Positions 28,408-38,463 of a stretch of DNA of 64,000 nt are shown in pieces. Each line of letters opens with the position of its first letter. Positions within the stretch are counted from its first letter, which is position 1. Origin of the DNA: an uncultured Oscillospiraceae bacterium (GTDB lineage: Bacteria; Bacillota; Clostridia; Oscillospirales; Acutalibacteraceae); NCBI GenBank assembly GCA_900548545.1, contig URKX01000007.1, positions 5,838 through 69,837 on the forward strand, read 5' to 3'. The position numbers and the translations under genes are program-made. The notes under the pieces were generated by a model, which saw only the letters and a program-made list of their open reading frames with translations, did not search any database and had not been told where the DNA came from.

Positions 28408-30030
28408 TTACTCCTTAGGCGTTTCCTCCTGTGCCATCAGATATTCGAAGAGCATCTGATCCTTGGAATCTTCCATGCCCTGATGCCCCACAATTTCATC
28501 GCCCAAGTCGATCCAGCCATAGTTTTCATCACTGGCAGGCCAGTTGGGCAGGCCAGGGCCATTGGGGTCACCGGTTTTCATAAAGTTGGCCCAATAGCTG
28601 CTCATCTTATCGGCCAGCTCCACGTCGTAGTCCGTCCAAGGGCGAACGGGCGGCACATTGCTGGCGCCGTTCTTACCCATCCGCAGGGAGTCGAACATAT
28701 ACCACAATTCCGAGGAATGCCATGCCAGCATAGTGTCATGCTTCCGTAACGGGATCATCTCATCATCGGGACGGCCCGGGGTGACATGGGAGAACACATA
28801 GCTGTAGGTTTTGGCTTTGGGGTATTTCTTAGCCCGGTATTGGCCAAAGTACAAATTTTTCATGTTGCCGCCGAAGCCTGTAAGCCCTTCCACAGCCAAT
28901 CGCCGGGAGAGGAACGATGCCTGTTCATCTGATACAGGGTAGGCGTTTTGAAAGTCATACTTGTTGTAAAGCTCCTCGCCGAGCACCTCTTTTGCGGCTG
29001 CATAGAAGTCCGCTGCGGACTTGATGGGCTCGCCTCCCAAACGGAAGCCCTTGGCCATCGCGCACTCTCCATAGTTGCCGCCCACCAGGTAATCTAGATC
29101 TCCGGCGTACTCGTCAAAGCTGACAGCGTTATCCTGTTCCGGCACCCAAACGCCATCGTAAACCATGCTGCCGGGGGTGCGCACGGTGTTGGGGTCAAAA
29201 GGATTGCCCAGGTTGACGTTGAAAACCTCGGCATCCGCAGCGCGCAGCTCCTCCAAGGTGGCGTCCGGCTTAAATCCCAGGGCCTGGATATAAGCAAGTC
29301 CCTCTCGCTCACCATCGGCCACAGTGGCAAAAGAGCCAGTCCAGTTCAGGCTGCTTTGGTTGATGACCCGCTTGATTTTTCCGGCCGCCTTTGGGCACCG
29401 AGCCAAAGCGCCAGTCTTGGCGGTGCCGCCGGACTGGCCCCCAATGGTGATGTTATCCGGATCGCCGCCAAAGGCAGCAATGTTCTCCCGCACCCAGTCT
29501 AGAGCCTTCACCTCGTCCATGAGTCCGTAGTTACCGCTGATTCCGTCCTGCTCCGCGGAGAGCTGGGGCAGCGCCAGGTAGCCGAACACGTTCAGCCGCT
29601 GGCCTACGGATACCACTACGATCCCCTTTTTCGCCAAGGTTGTGGGGTTAAATTCCACCTCGTAGCTGTAGCCGCTGGAAAGCCCGCCGCCATGGAACCA
29701 CATAAACACCGGCCGCTTTTCATCGGCACTCTGGGCGTCAGTGGCCACGTTCAGGTACAGGCAGTCTTCGCTGTAGGGCGGATTGCCCATGTAGTAGAAA
29801 TCCGAGGCCCAGGGTTCAAAGAACAGGCCGCCGTTGTTAACCTGCATGGGCCGGGGACCGTACTTATCACACAACCGCACACCTTCCCAGGGCGCCGGGT
29901 CTACCGGGGGCTTCCAGCGCAATTCGCCCACAGGCGGGGCGGCGTAGGGGATGCCTTTGAACACCAGCACACCCTCTTCCACAACGCCTTGCACTTTTCC
30001 GTATTTGGTGTTGAGAATGTTTAAAGCCAT
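28408..30030 (-). CDS. Type-B carboxylesterase (alpha/beta hydrolase)
   Basis: 540 residues from ATG 30030 (AGGAGGT 9 nt upstream). Hallmarks of carboxylesterase type B: 'YLNVATDAQ' after 'SEDC', oxyanion 'HGGG' at 113-116, nucleophile Ser200 in 'GGQSGG', an acidic 'YGECAM' region and the late His in 'LAWHSSELWYMF'. No signal peptide, so probably cytoplasmic. It is 26 nt downstream of a creatininase-family gene and belongs to the import locus led by a solute-binding protein. The substrate is likely an ester or carbamate taken up by that importer, but this is inference. Confidence 0.9.
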   Translation of the reverse strand: MALNILNTKYGKVQGVVEEGVLVFKGIPYAAPPVGELRWKPPVDPAPWEGVRLCDKYGPRPMQVNNGGLFFEPWASDFYYMGNPPYSEDCLYLNVATDAQSADEKRPVFMWFHGGGLSSGYSYEVEFNPTTLAKKGIVVVSVGQRLNVFGYLALPQLSAEQDGISGNYGLMDEVKALDWVRENIAAFGGDPDNITIGGQSGGTAKTGALARCPKAAGKIKRVINQSSLNWTGSFATVADGEREGLAYIQALGFKPDATLEELRAADAEVFNVNLGNPFDPNTVRTPGSMVYDGVWVPEQDNAVSFDEYAGDLDYLVGGNYGECAMAKGFRLGGEPIKSAADFYAAAKEVLGEELYNKYDFQNAYPVSDEQASFLSRRLAVEGLTGFGGNMKNLYFGQYRAKKYPKAKTYSYVFSHVTPGRPDDEMIPLRKHDTMLAWHSSELWYMFDSLRMGKNGASNVPPVRPWTDYDVELADKMSSYWANFMKTGDPNGPGLPNWPASDENYGWIDLGDEIVGHQGMEDSKDQMLFEYLMAQEETPKE

Positions 30031-30056
30031 GATCGTTTTACCTCCTTCCAAGGTTA

Positions 30057-30950
30057 TCAGTTGGTTTTGGGATCGGGATATTTATTCCGCACCAGCCACT
30101 GGCCATAGCGGGGCATAACCTCCTTTTGGTGGAACTCATCCAATTTGCGTATCGCCTCCAGCTTGGCGGGCATATTGCATCCCGCCACAATTTTATCCAG
30201 AAGTATTTCGCCCTCCGTAGCCATCTTTTCCACTTCCTCCCGGTTTTCGGGGGCGTAACAGCTCCCGCCGTGCTCCAACACGTTACCGTACTTCCACGCA
30301 GTGGCGTAGCCGCCTACGGGCTGAATTGTTTCAATTACGCCTTCGGGCAGCTGGTGTCCGGTATCAGACTCCGGAGTGGTGACAATTTCCGGGTTGTTGC
30401 CCAGGCCCACAGGGATGTCCTCTAGACGCCCCATCATTTTGTAGCCTGCATAGAGTACCTTGTCAAACCCGCCGGGCCCCATAGAGAAGGGATCCATCCC
30501 GGCTTCCTTCATCAGGTTCATCATATCGTAGTAGAGCAACGGCACTTTCGTTTCGTCCAAAAACTGGGTGAGCATGGGGATGACCGTCATGTAGGCGGGG
30601 CCGTGGCCGGTGAGGAATACCTGCCGCCGGAAGCCCTGGTTCAGCAGGGATTGGGCCACTGCCCGCAGGTAAGCCGCGCCGTCGGTCATGCTCATGTACA
30701 CGGTGCCCCTGCCAATATCCGTCGCGCCGGGATGGAAGTAAACCATATGAGGGAGGACAAGGCCATCGCACTGTTTCGCCAGCTTGTAGGCCAGTGCCTC
30801 CACTCCCACATACTCGCAGTCCATGGGCAGAGGTCCGTGGAGTTCCACCGTGCCTACGGGAATGAAAATTACATCGTTGCGCTTGAGATATTGCTCTGCC
30901 TCCCAGTTGGTAAGCGCGCAAAGGTTTCTGGTTCGCATTGTTTCGGACAT
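30057..30950 (-). CDS. Creatininase-family amidohydrolase (copy 1)
   Basis: 297 residues. Creatininase-family proteins are metal-dependent cytoplasmic amidohydrolases opening cyclic amides or formamides. Seen here: 'VGTVELHGPLPMDCEYVG' with the expected Glu/His/Asp metal ligands, and 'FLTGHGPAYMTVIP' at the place of the usual 'NGHGGN', where only GHG is kept. ATG 30950 follows AAGGAGG. It stands between the solute-binding protein gene and the esterase on the minus strand. A paralogue lies across the locus at 35033. Real substrate unknown. Confidence 0.85.
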   Translation of the reverse strand: MSETMRTRNLCALTNWEAEQYLKRNDVIFIPVGTVELHGPLPMDCEYVGVEALAYKLAKQCDGLVLPHMVYFHPGATDIGRGTVYMSMTDGAAYLRAVAQSLLNQGFRRQVFLTGHGPAYMTVIPMLTQFLDETKVPLLYYDMMNLMKEAGMDPFSMGPGGFDKVLYAGYKMMGRLEDIPVGLGNNPEIVTTPESDTGHQLPEGVIETIQPVGGYATAWKYGNVLEHGGSCYAPENREEVEKMATEGEILLDKIVAGCNMPAKLEAIRKLDEFHQKEVMPRYGQWLVRNKYPDPKTN

Positions 30951-30986
30951 GGTAATTCCTCCTTACAAAATGAAATTTAAAAGAAA

Positions 30987-31017
30987 GAACCCGCAGCCGC
31001 AGAGCGGCTGCGGGTTC
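30987..31017. terminator. Strong hairpin between solute-binding protein and creatininase-like genes
   Basis: GAACCCGCAGCCG / CGGCTGCGGGTTC with a short loop. It probably gives partial termination or mRNA protection so that the binding protein is made in excess over downstream genes. Confidence 0.7.
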
Positions 31018-31052
31018 CTTACACTTTAGAAAAACACGGGCGGCAATGCCTA

Positions 31053-32741
31053 TTAACGGGACATAAAGGCGTCGTAGGCCTCCTGTACAATTTCCACGAC
31101 CCGGTCAATGTTAAGGGTTTGCAGAGTTTCCAGATAGGCGTCGTACTCGTCCAGGGAGCGCACGCCGCTGATAAACTGGGGCGTGGCCTCGTCCACAGCG
31201 GTTTGCACATCGGTCATAATGGTGGAGTATTCAGCATTCTGCTCGGGGGTCATACCCAGGGAGGCGGGGGCGGGCATGGCCATATCATTGGTGCCTTGGC
31301 CCCACACGTCAAAGCTGACTACGTCCTTTGCGGGGACGGATTCCAGCTCGCGGGTCCAGTCCTGATAGACGGGCCGGGCAGGAGGCATGGTGAAGTAGGC
31401 CTGAGCCTGGGCATAGGAAAGCCCGTCGGGGTTCTTCAGGATTTTATCGGTAAAGTGGTGTTCCCCTTCCTCGTCAAGTTCAAAGGTGTCGCCTTCCACG
31501 CCCCAGTTGCAGAACTCGGCCCCTTCCTCGGAGAACCAGTAATCAAACAGCTTCAGGCATTCCTCGGCATACTCGCTGTTGGCGGAGATGGACAAGCCCA
31601 TGGTGGCGGAAGCGCCGGAGAGGGTGACGCCCTGAAAATCGTGGGTCTGGCCCGCTTCCTTCATGGGGGTGTACACAGGTACAAAGTTATCCTCGTCGCC
31701 TTCAATGGCAGCTTCCCACATGGCCACGTTGGTGTACATACCCACAAAAGCGCCGGTCTTTCCAGTGGTAATCATAGCGGTGTCGGGCAAAAAGGAAGCG
31801 GCAGAGGTAGACGCCATGAAGTCGGGGTCGATCAAACCCTTCTCATACCAGTCATGCATCAGGGTCACATAATCTCGCCAGCCCTCTTCCGCAGGGCCGA
31901 ACTTCACTTGGCCGTCCACCTGATACCAAGCGGATGTGATACCAAAGCCCATCACCAGACTGTTAAACGTACTGTCATACCCGTTCTTAAAGAGGAGCAT
32001 GGGGGCGGTGGCGCCCATCTCATCCTTGAAAGCGGTGAGCATCTCTTCCCAGTCATCAAAGGTTTCAGGGGTGTCCAGGCCGCAGGCCTCCAGCCAATCC
32101 CCCCGAACGTACAAGCCAGCCCAAGGGCCTTGGGGCTCCTGCATCAGCTGGCCAACAGCGCCAATGCGGCCGCCACCAGTGTAAGCGGACCGCATGACGT
32201 TTTCATCGTATTTGGAGGAAAAGTCTTCCAAAGCCGCCATATAATTGGGGCAGTATTCCGGCACCAGGTCGGTCAGGTCCAAAATATAGCCGTCATCGAT
32301 ACAGGCGTCCAGGCCGCCAGGGTAGCCAGGATTGGTATGGGAGATCATGTCGGGCAGGTCGCCGGAGGCGAACAACAGGTTGTAAGCGGTGGTTTCATTG
32401 CCCGTAGCGGGGTGCTGGAATTCAATGTGGATGTTGGTCTTTTCCTCCAACTGCTGGAAGAAGGGGGTCTGGTTCATGTTGTCCACTAGTGTGGGCAAGC
32501 TGGAATCCATTCCCGCAAACCATGTAATGGTGATTTTCTCATCGCTGATGGGGAGGGCCACTTCGCCGGGCTCCGCCTCTGTGCCGGATATTTCGCCGCT
32601 GGATTCGCCGCCCTCAGACGCGCTGCTGGTGGAAGAACTGCCTTCTGTGGAAGCGCTGGAATCATTCCCGCCGCAGCCGGTAAACGCGGAAAAGGCCAGC
32701 AGAGAGGCCAACAGCAGAGCAAGGAACTTAGCTCGTTTCAT
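31053..32741 (-). CDS. Extracellular solute-binding lipoprotein (second importer)
   Basis: 562 residues from ATG 32741 (GGAGGT upstream). Signal peptide 'MKRAKFLALLLASLLAFSA' with lipobox FTGC and Cys23, then a Ser/Glu-rich linker. The mature part is a family-1-type binding protein of the large LipO-like kind. It is divergent from two permease genes (33154, 34098), and together they make one importer that lacks a local ATPase. The neighbourhood of hydrolases rather than glycosidases suggests a ligand other than a plain oligosaccharide. Confidence 0.9.
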   Translation of the reverse strand: MKRAKFLALLLASLLAFSAFTGCGGNDSSASTEGSSSTSSASEGGESSGEISGTEAEPGEVALPISDEKITITWFAGMDSSLPTLVDNMNQTPFFQQLEEKTNIHIEFQHPATGNETTAYNLLFASGDLPDMISHTNPGYPGGLDACIDDGYILDLTDLVPEYCPNYMAALEDFSSKYDENVMRSAYTGGGRIGAVGQLMQEPQGPWAGLYVRGDWLEACGLDTPETFDDWEEMLTAFKDEMGATAPMLLFKNGYDSTFNSLVMGFGITSAWYQVDGQVKFGPAEEGWRDYVTLMHDWYEKGLIDPDFMASTSAASFLPDTAMITTGKTGAFVGMYTNVAMWEAAIEGDEDNFVPVYTPMKEAGQTHDFQGVTLSGASATMGLSISANSEYAEECLKLFDYWFSEEGAEFCNWGVEGDTFELDEEGEHHFTDKILKNPDGLSYAQAQAYFTMPPARPVYQDWTRELESVPAKDVVSFDVWGQGTNDMAMPAPASLGMTPEQNAEYSTIMTDVQTAVDEATPQFISGVRSLDEYDAYLETLQTLNIDRVVEIVQEAYDAFMSR

Positions 32742-32852
32742 AACTTTTACCTCCATTTTTTGGATTGTCCCGGCGCGTTGCACCGTTTGTTTGGTTCGCG
32801 GCCCCGTGCCCGCTGCGCGCCGGCAGACACCGCGGCCGTAAATTACGTTTCC

Positions 32853-33090
32853 ATTATAAGCTGGATGATTTGCCTAAGTAAATGGCTTGTTTTTGAGTTT
32901 TAGTAGCTATATTTTTCAAACACGCAGAATAGGAGTCCCCGGAAAGAGGGACCAGATTCCCGGAAAAGTAAAAGTCAAATTTTTGCCATCCGTCAAAAAT
33001 TGGCAATTGGGCAAAGGGGGGAAAAAGCAAAATCTGTGTTATCCTGCGCAAGGAGCGGTTCTAGGCAGAAACAATTTTCGCCACTATAAT
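32853..33090. promoter_or_regulatory. Divergent promoter region of the second importer
   Basis: Intergenic stretch 32742-33153. Minus strand: TATAAT (32858-32853) with TTACTT 17 nt upstream serves the binding-protein gene. Plus strand: TATAAT at 33085-33090 without a good -35 box serves the permeases, as expected for an activator-dependent promoter. No gene lies in between. Confidence 0.5.
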
Positions 33091-33153
33091 AAAGCCAGAA
33101 AAAGCGGCCGGGAGTTGTGCCGCGCTGACTCAAAGAGAGAAAGGATGAACGTC

Positions 33154-34077
33154 ATGAAGGAAAGGAAATTCACCTGGTCGGCCATTAAAAAGGATATCCG
33201 GCAGCACTGGGCGCTCTATTTGATGGCGGTCCCGCTGATCGCGTTTTTTATCATCTTTGCCTATATGCCGATGGGCGGCTTGTTTATGGCCTTTGAAAAC
33301 TACCGCCCCAACAAGGGCATTTTCGGCAGTGAGTTTGTGGGCCTGCAAAATTTTATGGACTTCTTCAATTCCCCCTATGCCCCCCGCGTAATCCGCAACA
33401 CCTTGATCATCAGCTTTTTGCAGCTGCTCATCGAGTTTCCCTTAGTCATTGTGTTCGCTCTGCTGATGAACGAGATCAAATCCGGCCCCTTCCGCAAAAC
33501 GGTGCAGATGTTTACCTATATGCCTTATTTTATCTCCATGGTGGTTATGGCGGGCATCATTGTAGATTTCTGCAAGAGCACCGGCGTGGTAGGCCAGCTG
33601 ATCGGCCTAATTACCGGTACGCCTGTCAACCTATTCGGTGACCCGGTTTATTGGCGGCCCATGTACATTATAACAAACCTCTGGCAGGGCTTAGGTTTCA
33701 GCAGCATCATCTATGTGGCGGCTTTGTCCGGCATTGACCAGTCACTGTATGAAGCCGCAGAAATCGACGGCGCCACCCGGTGGAAGCAGACTATCCACAT
33801 CACCCTTCCCGGGATTGCCAGCACCATTATTATCATGCTGATTTTGCGGATCGGCTCCATTATGTCCGTGGGTCAGGAAAAAACTATCCTGCTGTACAAC
33901 TCCCAGCTGTATGAAACCGCCGACATCATCTCCAGCTTCATTTACCGGAAAGGTTTAATTGAGTTCAACTACGGTTACAGCACGGCGGTGAGCTTATTTA
34001 ACTCCGTCATCAACTTTGTATTGCTGGTGACGACGAACCAGATCAGCAAGAAGTTTTCCGAAACCAGTTTGTTCTAA
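33154..34077 (+). CDS. ABC transporter permease, LplB type (second importer)
   Basis: 307 residues from ATG 33154, with AAAGGA at good spacing (an ATG 9 nt earlier overlaps that site). Six hydrophobic spans; 'ALYLMAVPLIAFFIIFAYMP' at the N-terminus and the EAA loop 'YEAAEIDGATRWKQTIHITLP' mark the LplB family. Co-transcribed with the next permease (20-nt gap). Confidence 0.93.
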   Translation: MKERKFTWSAIKKDIRQHWALYLMAVPLIAFFIIFAYMPMGGLFMAFENYRPNKGIFGSEFVGLQNFMDFFNSPYAPRVIRNTLIISFLQLLIEFPLVIVFALLMNEIKSGPFRKTVQMFTYMPYFISMVVMAGIIVDFCKSTGVVGQLIGLITGTPVNLFGDPVYWRPMYIITNLWQGLGFSSIIYVAALSGIDQSLYEAAEIDGATRWKQTIHITLPGIASTIIIMLILRIGSIMSVGQEKTILLYNSQLYETADIISSFIYRKGLIEFNYGYSTAVSLFNSVINFVLLVTTNQISKKFSETSLF

Positions 34078-34097
34078 AAGAAAGGGAGGATTCCATC

Positions 34098-34985
34098 ATG
34101 GTCAAGAACAAGACAATCGGTTACCGAGTTTTTCTGGTGTTCGACTATGTGCTGCTGGCGTTGATCTCCATTCTGTGCCTGTTGCCGGTGGTGCACGTAG
34201 CGTTCGCCTCGTTTTCTGATCCCGCTTGGGTGATGAGTCAGTCCGGGCTGATTCTCTGGCCCCACGGCTTCAATGTTGAGGGCTACCTCCAGGTATTTTC
34301 CAACCGCCAGCTGATGGGCAGCTATGGCAATACCATCCTTTATGTGGTTTCCGCCACCGCTATCGGCTTGCTGGTTACAGTACTGGGCGCCTATCCTCTA
34401 TCTAAAAAAGAAGTTCTCTTTTCCAACACGCTGATGCTGTTCGTTTCTTTTACCATGCTGTTTAACGGCGGCATGATCGCCTTTTACATGGTGGTCCGCA
34501 ACATCGGTATGCTGGATACCCGCTGGTCCGTGATCCTGCCCACCTGTGTCAGCGCCTTTAACCTGATTTTGGTCCGGACAGCTATGTCTACGGTTCCCAA
34601 GGATCTGGAAGAATCCGCCATGCTGGATGGCGCCGGTCCGGTCCGGATTATGTTCCAAATCTATATGCCGCTGATCAAGGCCACCATTGCCACCGTGGTG
34701 CTCTATTACGCAGTGGCCCATTGGAATTCCTGGTTCAACGCCTCTATTTTCCTTACCGACCGAAGCAAGTTCCCCCTTCAGCTGATTCTCCGGGAGATCC
34801 TCATCGCCAACGATACCGCCAGCACTGCCACCCAATCGGGACAGGTTGCAGGCAACGCGGACCTGTACAAGCAGCTTGTCAAGTACTGCACCATTATGGC
34901 GGCGACCGTACCGGTGCTGTGCTTCTATCCTTTCATTATGAAATACTTTGAAAAGGGCGTTATGATCGGTGCCATCAAAGGATAA
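34098..34985 (+). CDS. ABC transporter permease, LplC type (second importer)
   Basis: 295 residues, six membrane spans. EAA-type loop 'LEESAMLDGAGPVRIMFQIYMP' and C-terminus '...EKGVMIGAIKG' are typical for LplC-like permeases. It pairs with the preceding permease and is followed after 47 nt by a creatininase-family gene, so uptake and hydrolysis genes share a transcript. Confidence 0.93.
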   Translation: MVKNKTIGYRVFLVFDYVLLALISILCLLPVVHVAFASFSDPAWVMSQSGLILWPHGFNVEGYLQVFSNRQLMGSYGNTILYVVSATAIGLLVTVLGAYPLSKKEVLFSNTLMLFVSFTMLFNGGMIAFYMVVRNIGMLDTRWSVILPTCVSAFNLILVRTAMSTVPKDLEESAMLDGAGPVRIMFQIYMPLIKATIATVVLYYAVAHWNSWFNASIFLTDRSKFPLQLILREILIANDTASTATQSGQVAGNADLYKQLVKYCTIMAATVPVLCFYPFIMKYFEKGVMIGAIKG

Positions 34986-35032
34986 CCGTTGTAACTTACT
35001 TAAAATACAAAAGGAAAGAAGGAAAGAGCGCT

Positions 35033-35989
35033 ATGAAAACGACAAAAATGCGAACCCGTACTTACACAGACCTAACTAACTATGAAATCGAGCAGTACTT
35101 ACAGCGCAATGACATCATCGTGATCCCCGTGGGCAACTGTGAAACCCATGCTGGTTATCCGGTGGACTGTGAATTCGTCATGGCGGAAGGATATGCCCGG
35201 CTGATTGCCGAAAAGGTAGACGGCTTGTTCCTACCAAACGTGGTCTATTTTAACCCGGGCGGTACCCAGATTGGCCGGGGTACCGTTCACATGAGCATGA
35301 CCGAAAGCTTCCGTTATACCAAACAGCTGGCATATTCTCTATTGAACCAGGGATTTAAGCGCCAAATTTGGATTCCATCTCATATGCCCACTACCCAGTT
35401 TTTGTTGCCCATGATTACGGAATTTTTTGACGAAACGAAGGTTCCCATGCTGTTTCTCGATGTGAATTCCTACTTTAGCAATCTGGGGATTGTACCGCCC
35501 ATGTCCTTCGATCCCAATGCGCCTAAGCCCCGGACTAAGTCCGGAAGAGAGGTCAATCCCCTCAACGATGTGATGCTGGCGGGATACCGTCTTGCCAAAC
35601 GGCTTGACGCTGTTCCGGCCAAAGGCGAGGTGGAATTTCCTTCCGCTCCGGAGAAGGATCCCACGGAATTTTTCCCAAACTGGTTCCCGGAGTACGACCT
35701 GCTGGGAAAGTGCTCGCCGTTTATGACTGCCCCAGCTCCCTTCTACTACAGCAAACCGGACGACCACATTGGCCCGCCCATCACAGAGTTTACCAGGCGG
35801 GAATTGGAAGAGCGCGCTGCCATAGGGGAAGAGTATATGCGGGAATTGCTGGACAAAGCCAGGCTGGATGAGCTGATGCTTGCCCTGCGGCACTTGCAGG
35901 AATATATGCGGGAGATTGTGGAACAGCATTATGACCATTTGCCCAAGAATCCCTATTCCTGCGTAAATCCCTTCTATCGCGCCAAGTAA
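35033..35989 (+). CDS. Creatininase-family protein (copy 2), divergent active site
   Basis: 318 residues; clear paralogue of the protein at 30057-30950 ('RTRTYTDLTNYEIEQYLQRN' against 'RTRNLCALTNWEAEQYLKRN'). The first metal-binding segment is 'VGNCETHAGYPVDCEF', keeping Glu/His/Asp. The usual 'NGHGGN' is 'PSHMPTTQ', keeping only one His, so metal binding or substrate may differ. It also has an extra C-terminal 40 residues. It may have a changed or lost activity, or form a mixed complex with copy 1; both are inference. Confidence 0.8.
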   Translation: MKTTKMRTRTYTDLTNYEIEQYLQRNDIIVIPVGNCETHAGYPVDCEFVMAEGYARLIAEKVDGLFLPNVVYFNPGGTQIGRGTVHMSMTESFRYTKQLAYSLLNQGFKRQIWIPSHMPTTQFLLPMITEFFDETKVPMLFLDVNSYFSNLGIVPPMSFDPNAPKPRTKSGREVNPLNDVMLAGYRLAKRLDAVPAKGEVEFPSAPEKDPTEFFPNWFPEYDLLGKCSPFMTAPAPFYYSKPDDHIGPPITEFTRRELEERAAIGEEYMRELLDKARLDELMLALRHLQEYMREIVEQHYDHLPKNPYSCVNPFYRAK

Positions 35990-36047
35990 AATACATTAGC
36001 ACTTGCCGCTCTCTCCTCTTTTACGAGTCTGTGTACCGACAAAAAAA

Positions 36048-36080
36048 CGGAGCAGTCACGCGATTAGGGAACTGCTCCGC
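36048..36080 (-). terminator. Terminator of the AraC sensor-regulator gene
   Basis: Stem CGGAGCAGT / ACTGCTCCG; on the minus strand it is followed by seven T residues. It lies between two convergent genes. Confidence 0.8.
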
Positions 36081-36135
36081 TGTATGTAATCTCTATTTGA
36101 GAAAATCTTGCTTTCAACCATCCGATGCGCCTATG

Positions 36136-38463
36136 TCAGGAGATGCTTTCTTTGTGCTGGCCGGATTCCTGATACTGGCCTGGGGTGATACCCTCGTATC
36201 GTTTAAACGTGCGGATCAAAGCCCTGGATTCCAGATAGCCCACCTGGGAGGATGCCTGCTGCACGGTGCATCCCTGGTCTAAAAGCTCTTTTGCTCTGGC
36301 AATGCGGATCATGTGGATGTTGTCCAGTACGCCGATAGACATGGTTTTTTTGTAGGTGCGGCTCAGATGGGAAACGTTCACTGAGAACTCCTTTGCCAGC
36401 AAAGACACGTCCAGTTGGGGATCACTGTAGTAGGTTTCAATGTAATCGCGGACTTTCCAAACCCAAGGAGGGGCTTCGGGCGTTGAATTCTTCTTGTTGT
36501 GGGTAATGATGTATTCAAACAGCTTATCCACCTTTTTACGCAGATCGTTAAACGATTTCTCTGTCAGCAGTTCTTTCATTTGGATGCTGATCTGTTCTTG
36601 CTCTTCCGGTGCCAATCCTTCTGGCAATTCAGAAAGCATGGATTCCATCAGGCTGCTGATCAGTCCGAACACCTTAAACCGCTCTATGCGGAATCGGTTT
36701 ATGTCTTTTGGGATCCCAGTGTTCAGAGATTCCATCAGTACCTGATGGGCGCCTTCATAGTCCTTGATAGACAACAGATTGACAAAACGTTTTTCTGCGC
36801 TTGCGTAGGCATAAGAGCCTCTCAGGTCAGTTAAATCGTTGATCTCGCCGTAGAACAGGATGTCCGGTACTTCCTCATTCCAAAAGGCTTTGTAGTGGGC
36901 CATTTCCTCCACCCGGAAAAGCATTTCCGGAAGGTCTGCGTAGGAGCTGCAGTAACCGGCGCAGAAGATCTGCAGATCCGTATGAAGGGTGTCCCGGTGA
37001 AAATTTCGGATTTCTTCCAGCTTTTCCCGCAGGGTATCCCTTGCCACCTTCTGTGGGGGCTGGTAGAGGCAGTAAGTCTGCACATCGTGGGAGATGGCCG
37101 CGCCCCGCTGGGAGCAGAGCATTTCCTCAATAACATTGCAGCTGGCATAGAGCAGCATATCCACATCAATGGTGCCGTTTTGGCAGAAGACGGATTTTTC
37201 CATTCCGGTGTATCTGAAAGAGATGAGATAGAGCGGCACGCCTTCTAAAACAAGGTGGTATTTTTCCACTTCGGAAGCCGAGTCCCCAGGAGAAATGCGT
37301 CCGGTACAGAGGCCCCAGATAAACCCGGCCTTTTTCTGCCGGCTGCTCTGGAACAGCTGGTTTCTGTTGGCGGAAAGTTCCTCTTTGTAGGTGGATAGGG
37401 CGTGTTCCAGGGAGTGCATGGCCTCGGGATAAGCCACCGAAGTGTCCAATGAAAGCGAATTGAGGATGCTGTGAATCGGCTTGGAAAAGTGCCGGCTGAA
37501 AACCAAAGAAAGGGTTACTCCAGAAAACAGGCTCGCGACAAGGGTGGCGCAGAACCACACCAGATAGAACATATTGGATCGAAAAAACTCCTGGGAAGGA
37601 ATGGAAAAATAGTATTTCCAGGTGTTCACCGAAGACCGCAATCCCACGGTGATAAAATCCTCTCCCTGAATCTGATTTTTTACCGGGGTAGCATCCAGGG
37701 GCACTTGGCTATAGTCTGGAACCTCTGAGGCCGTGTTTGCGAATCCGCCATTGTCTATGTAAAACACTTCCTCCCCATTTTCCATGTGGCACACGCTGCC
37801 CTCTGCCCAGCTTGATACGTTTAGCTCCTTTTGCAGCAGAGACATGGACAGGCGGGTCATCACTGTGCCAACCTTTTGAAAGTTTTCATCGTAAACCGGT
37901 ACCAAATAGGTCAACTCCGCTTCCGCCGTGCCGGGGTGTAAAATCCGCAGGGAGCCTGTGGCTGCTCCCTCAGACAAAAAAACACGGAATTCCGCCGGGG
38001 AAAGGCCCAGTTGTTTCGTGTAAGCGTCCAGGTTCTCGCTTCGGTAACGGTATTCTCCGGTGAGAACGGAGTCAGAGTGAGCAAAATAAATCACGGTCTG
38101 TCCATCGTTCCCCAACAGAGTGTTCTGTTCTACAATTACCTCGTTCAGGGAGTGATAAAAGGTCTGATTGGAAACTTGCTCCTCATCCATTTCAGAAATG
38201 GATTTTGTAAGGGGATACGAAGCCAGAAATTTGTTAATTTTGAAAATGGAGTTTAAACGTAGATCAAATTCTCGTTGGATTTGCCCCAGATAGGAAATTT
38301 GCAGGGCTTCCATTTCCTGCTGAGATTGGCGGATGGAATAAAAGTACCCGAATACAGGTAAAGAGATGGCTGCTATCAGGAGCAATAGGTAGGTGACCAG
38401 CACCGATAAAAACAGCCTCTTGCCGACCCCTTTGGAAATATGCTGGTTTTCTCTCACAAACAT
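36136..38463 (-). CDS. Membrane-bound AraC-family regulator with extracellular sensor
   Basis: 775 residues. A membrane span at about 17-40, an extracellular region of about 240 residues with a dCache-like pattern and a second span near 285-310 ('VWFCATLVASLFSGVTLSLV'). A long cytoplasmic part ends in a C-terminal AraC double helix-turn-helix ('SLLAKEFSVNVSHLSRTYK', 'ASSQVGYLESRALIRTFKR'). This one-component design senses a ligand outside and binds DNA inside without phosphotransfer. It probably activates the adjoining importer and hydrolase genes. Confidence 0.9.
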   Translation of the reverse strand: MFVRENQHISKGVGKRLFLSVLVTYLLLLIAAISLPVFGYFYSIRQSQQEMEALQISYLGQIQREFDLRLNSIFKINKFLASYPLTKSISEMDEEQVSNQTFYHSLNEVIVEQNTLLGNDGQTVIYFAHSDSVLTGEYRYRSENLDAYTKQLGLSPAEFRVFLSEGAATGSLRILHPGTAEAELTYLVPVYDENFQKVGTVMTRLSMSLLQKELNVSSWAEGSVCHMENGEEVFYIDNGGFANTASEVPDYSQVPLDATPVKNQIQGEDFITVGLRSSVNTWKYYFSIPSQEFFRSNMFYLVWFCATLVASLFSGVTLSLVFSRHFSKPIHSILNSLSLDTSVAYPEAMHSLEHALSTYKEELSANRNQLFQSSRQKKAGFIWGLCTGRISPGDSASEVEKYHLVLEGVPLYLISFRYTGMEKSVFCQNGTIDVDMLLYASCNVIEEMLCSQRGAAISHDVQTYCLYQPPQKVARDTLREKLEEIRNFHRDTLHTDLQIFCAGYCSSYADLPEMLFRVEEMAHYKAFWNEEVPDILFYGEINDLTDLRGSYAYASAEKRFVNLLSIKDYEGAHQVLMESLNTGIPKDINRFRIERFKVFGLISSLMESMLSELPEGLAPEEQEQISIQMKELLTEKSFNDLRKKVDKLFEYIITHNKKNSTPEAPPWVWKVRDYIETYYSDPQLDVSLLAKEFSVNVSHLSRTYKKTMSIGVLDNIHMIRIARAKELLDQGCTVQQASSQVGYLESRALIRTFKRYEGITPGQYQESGQHKESIS

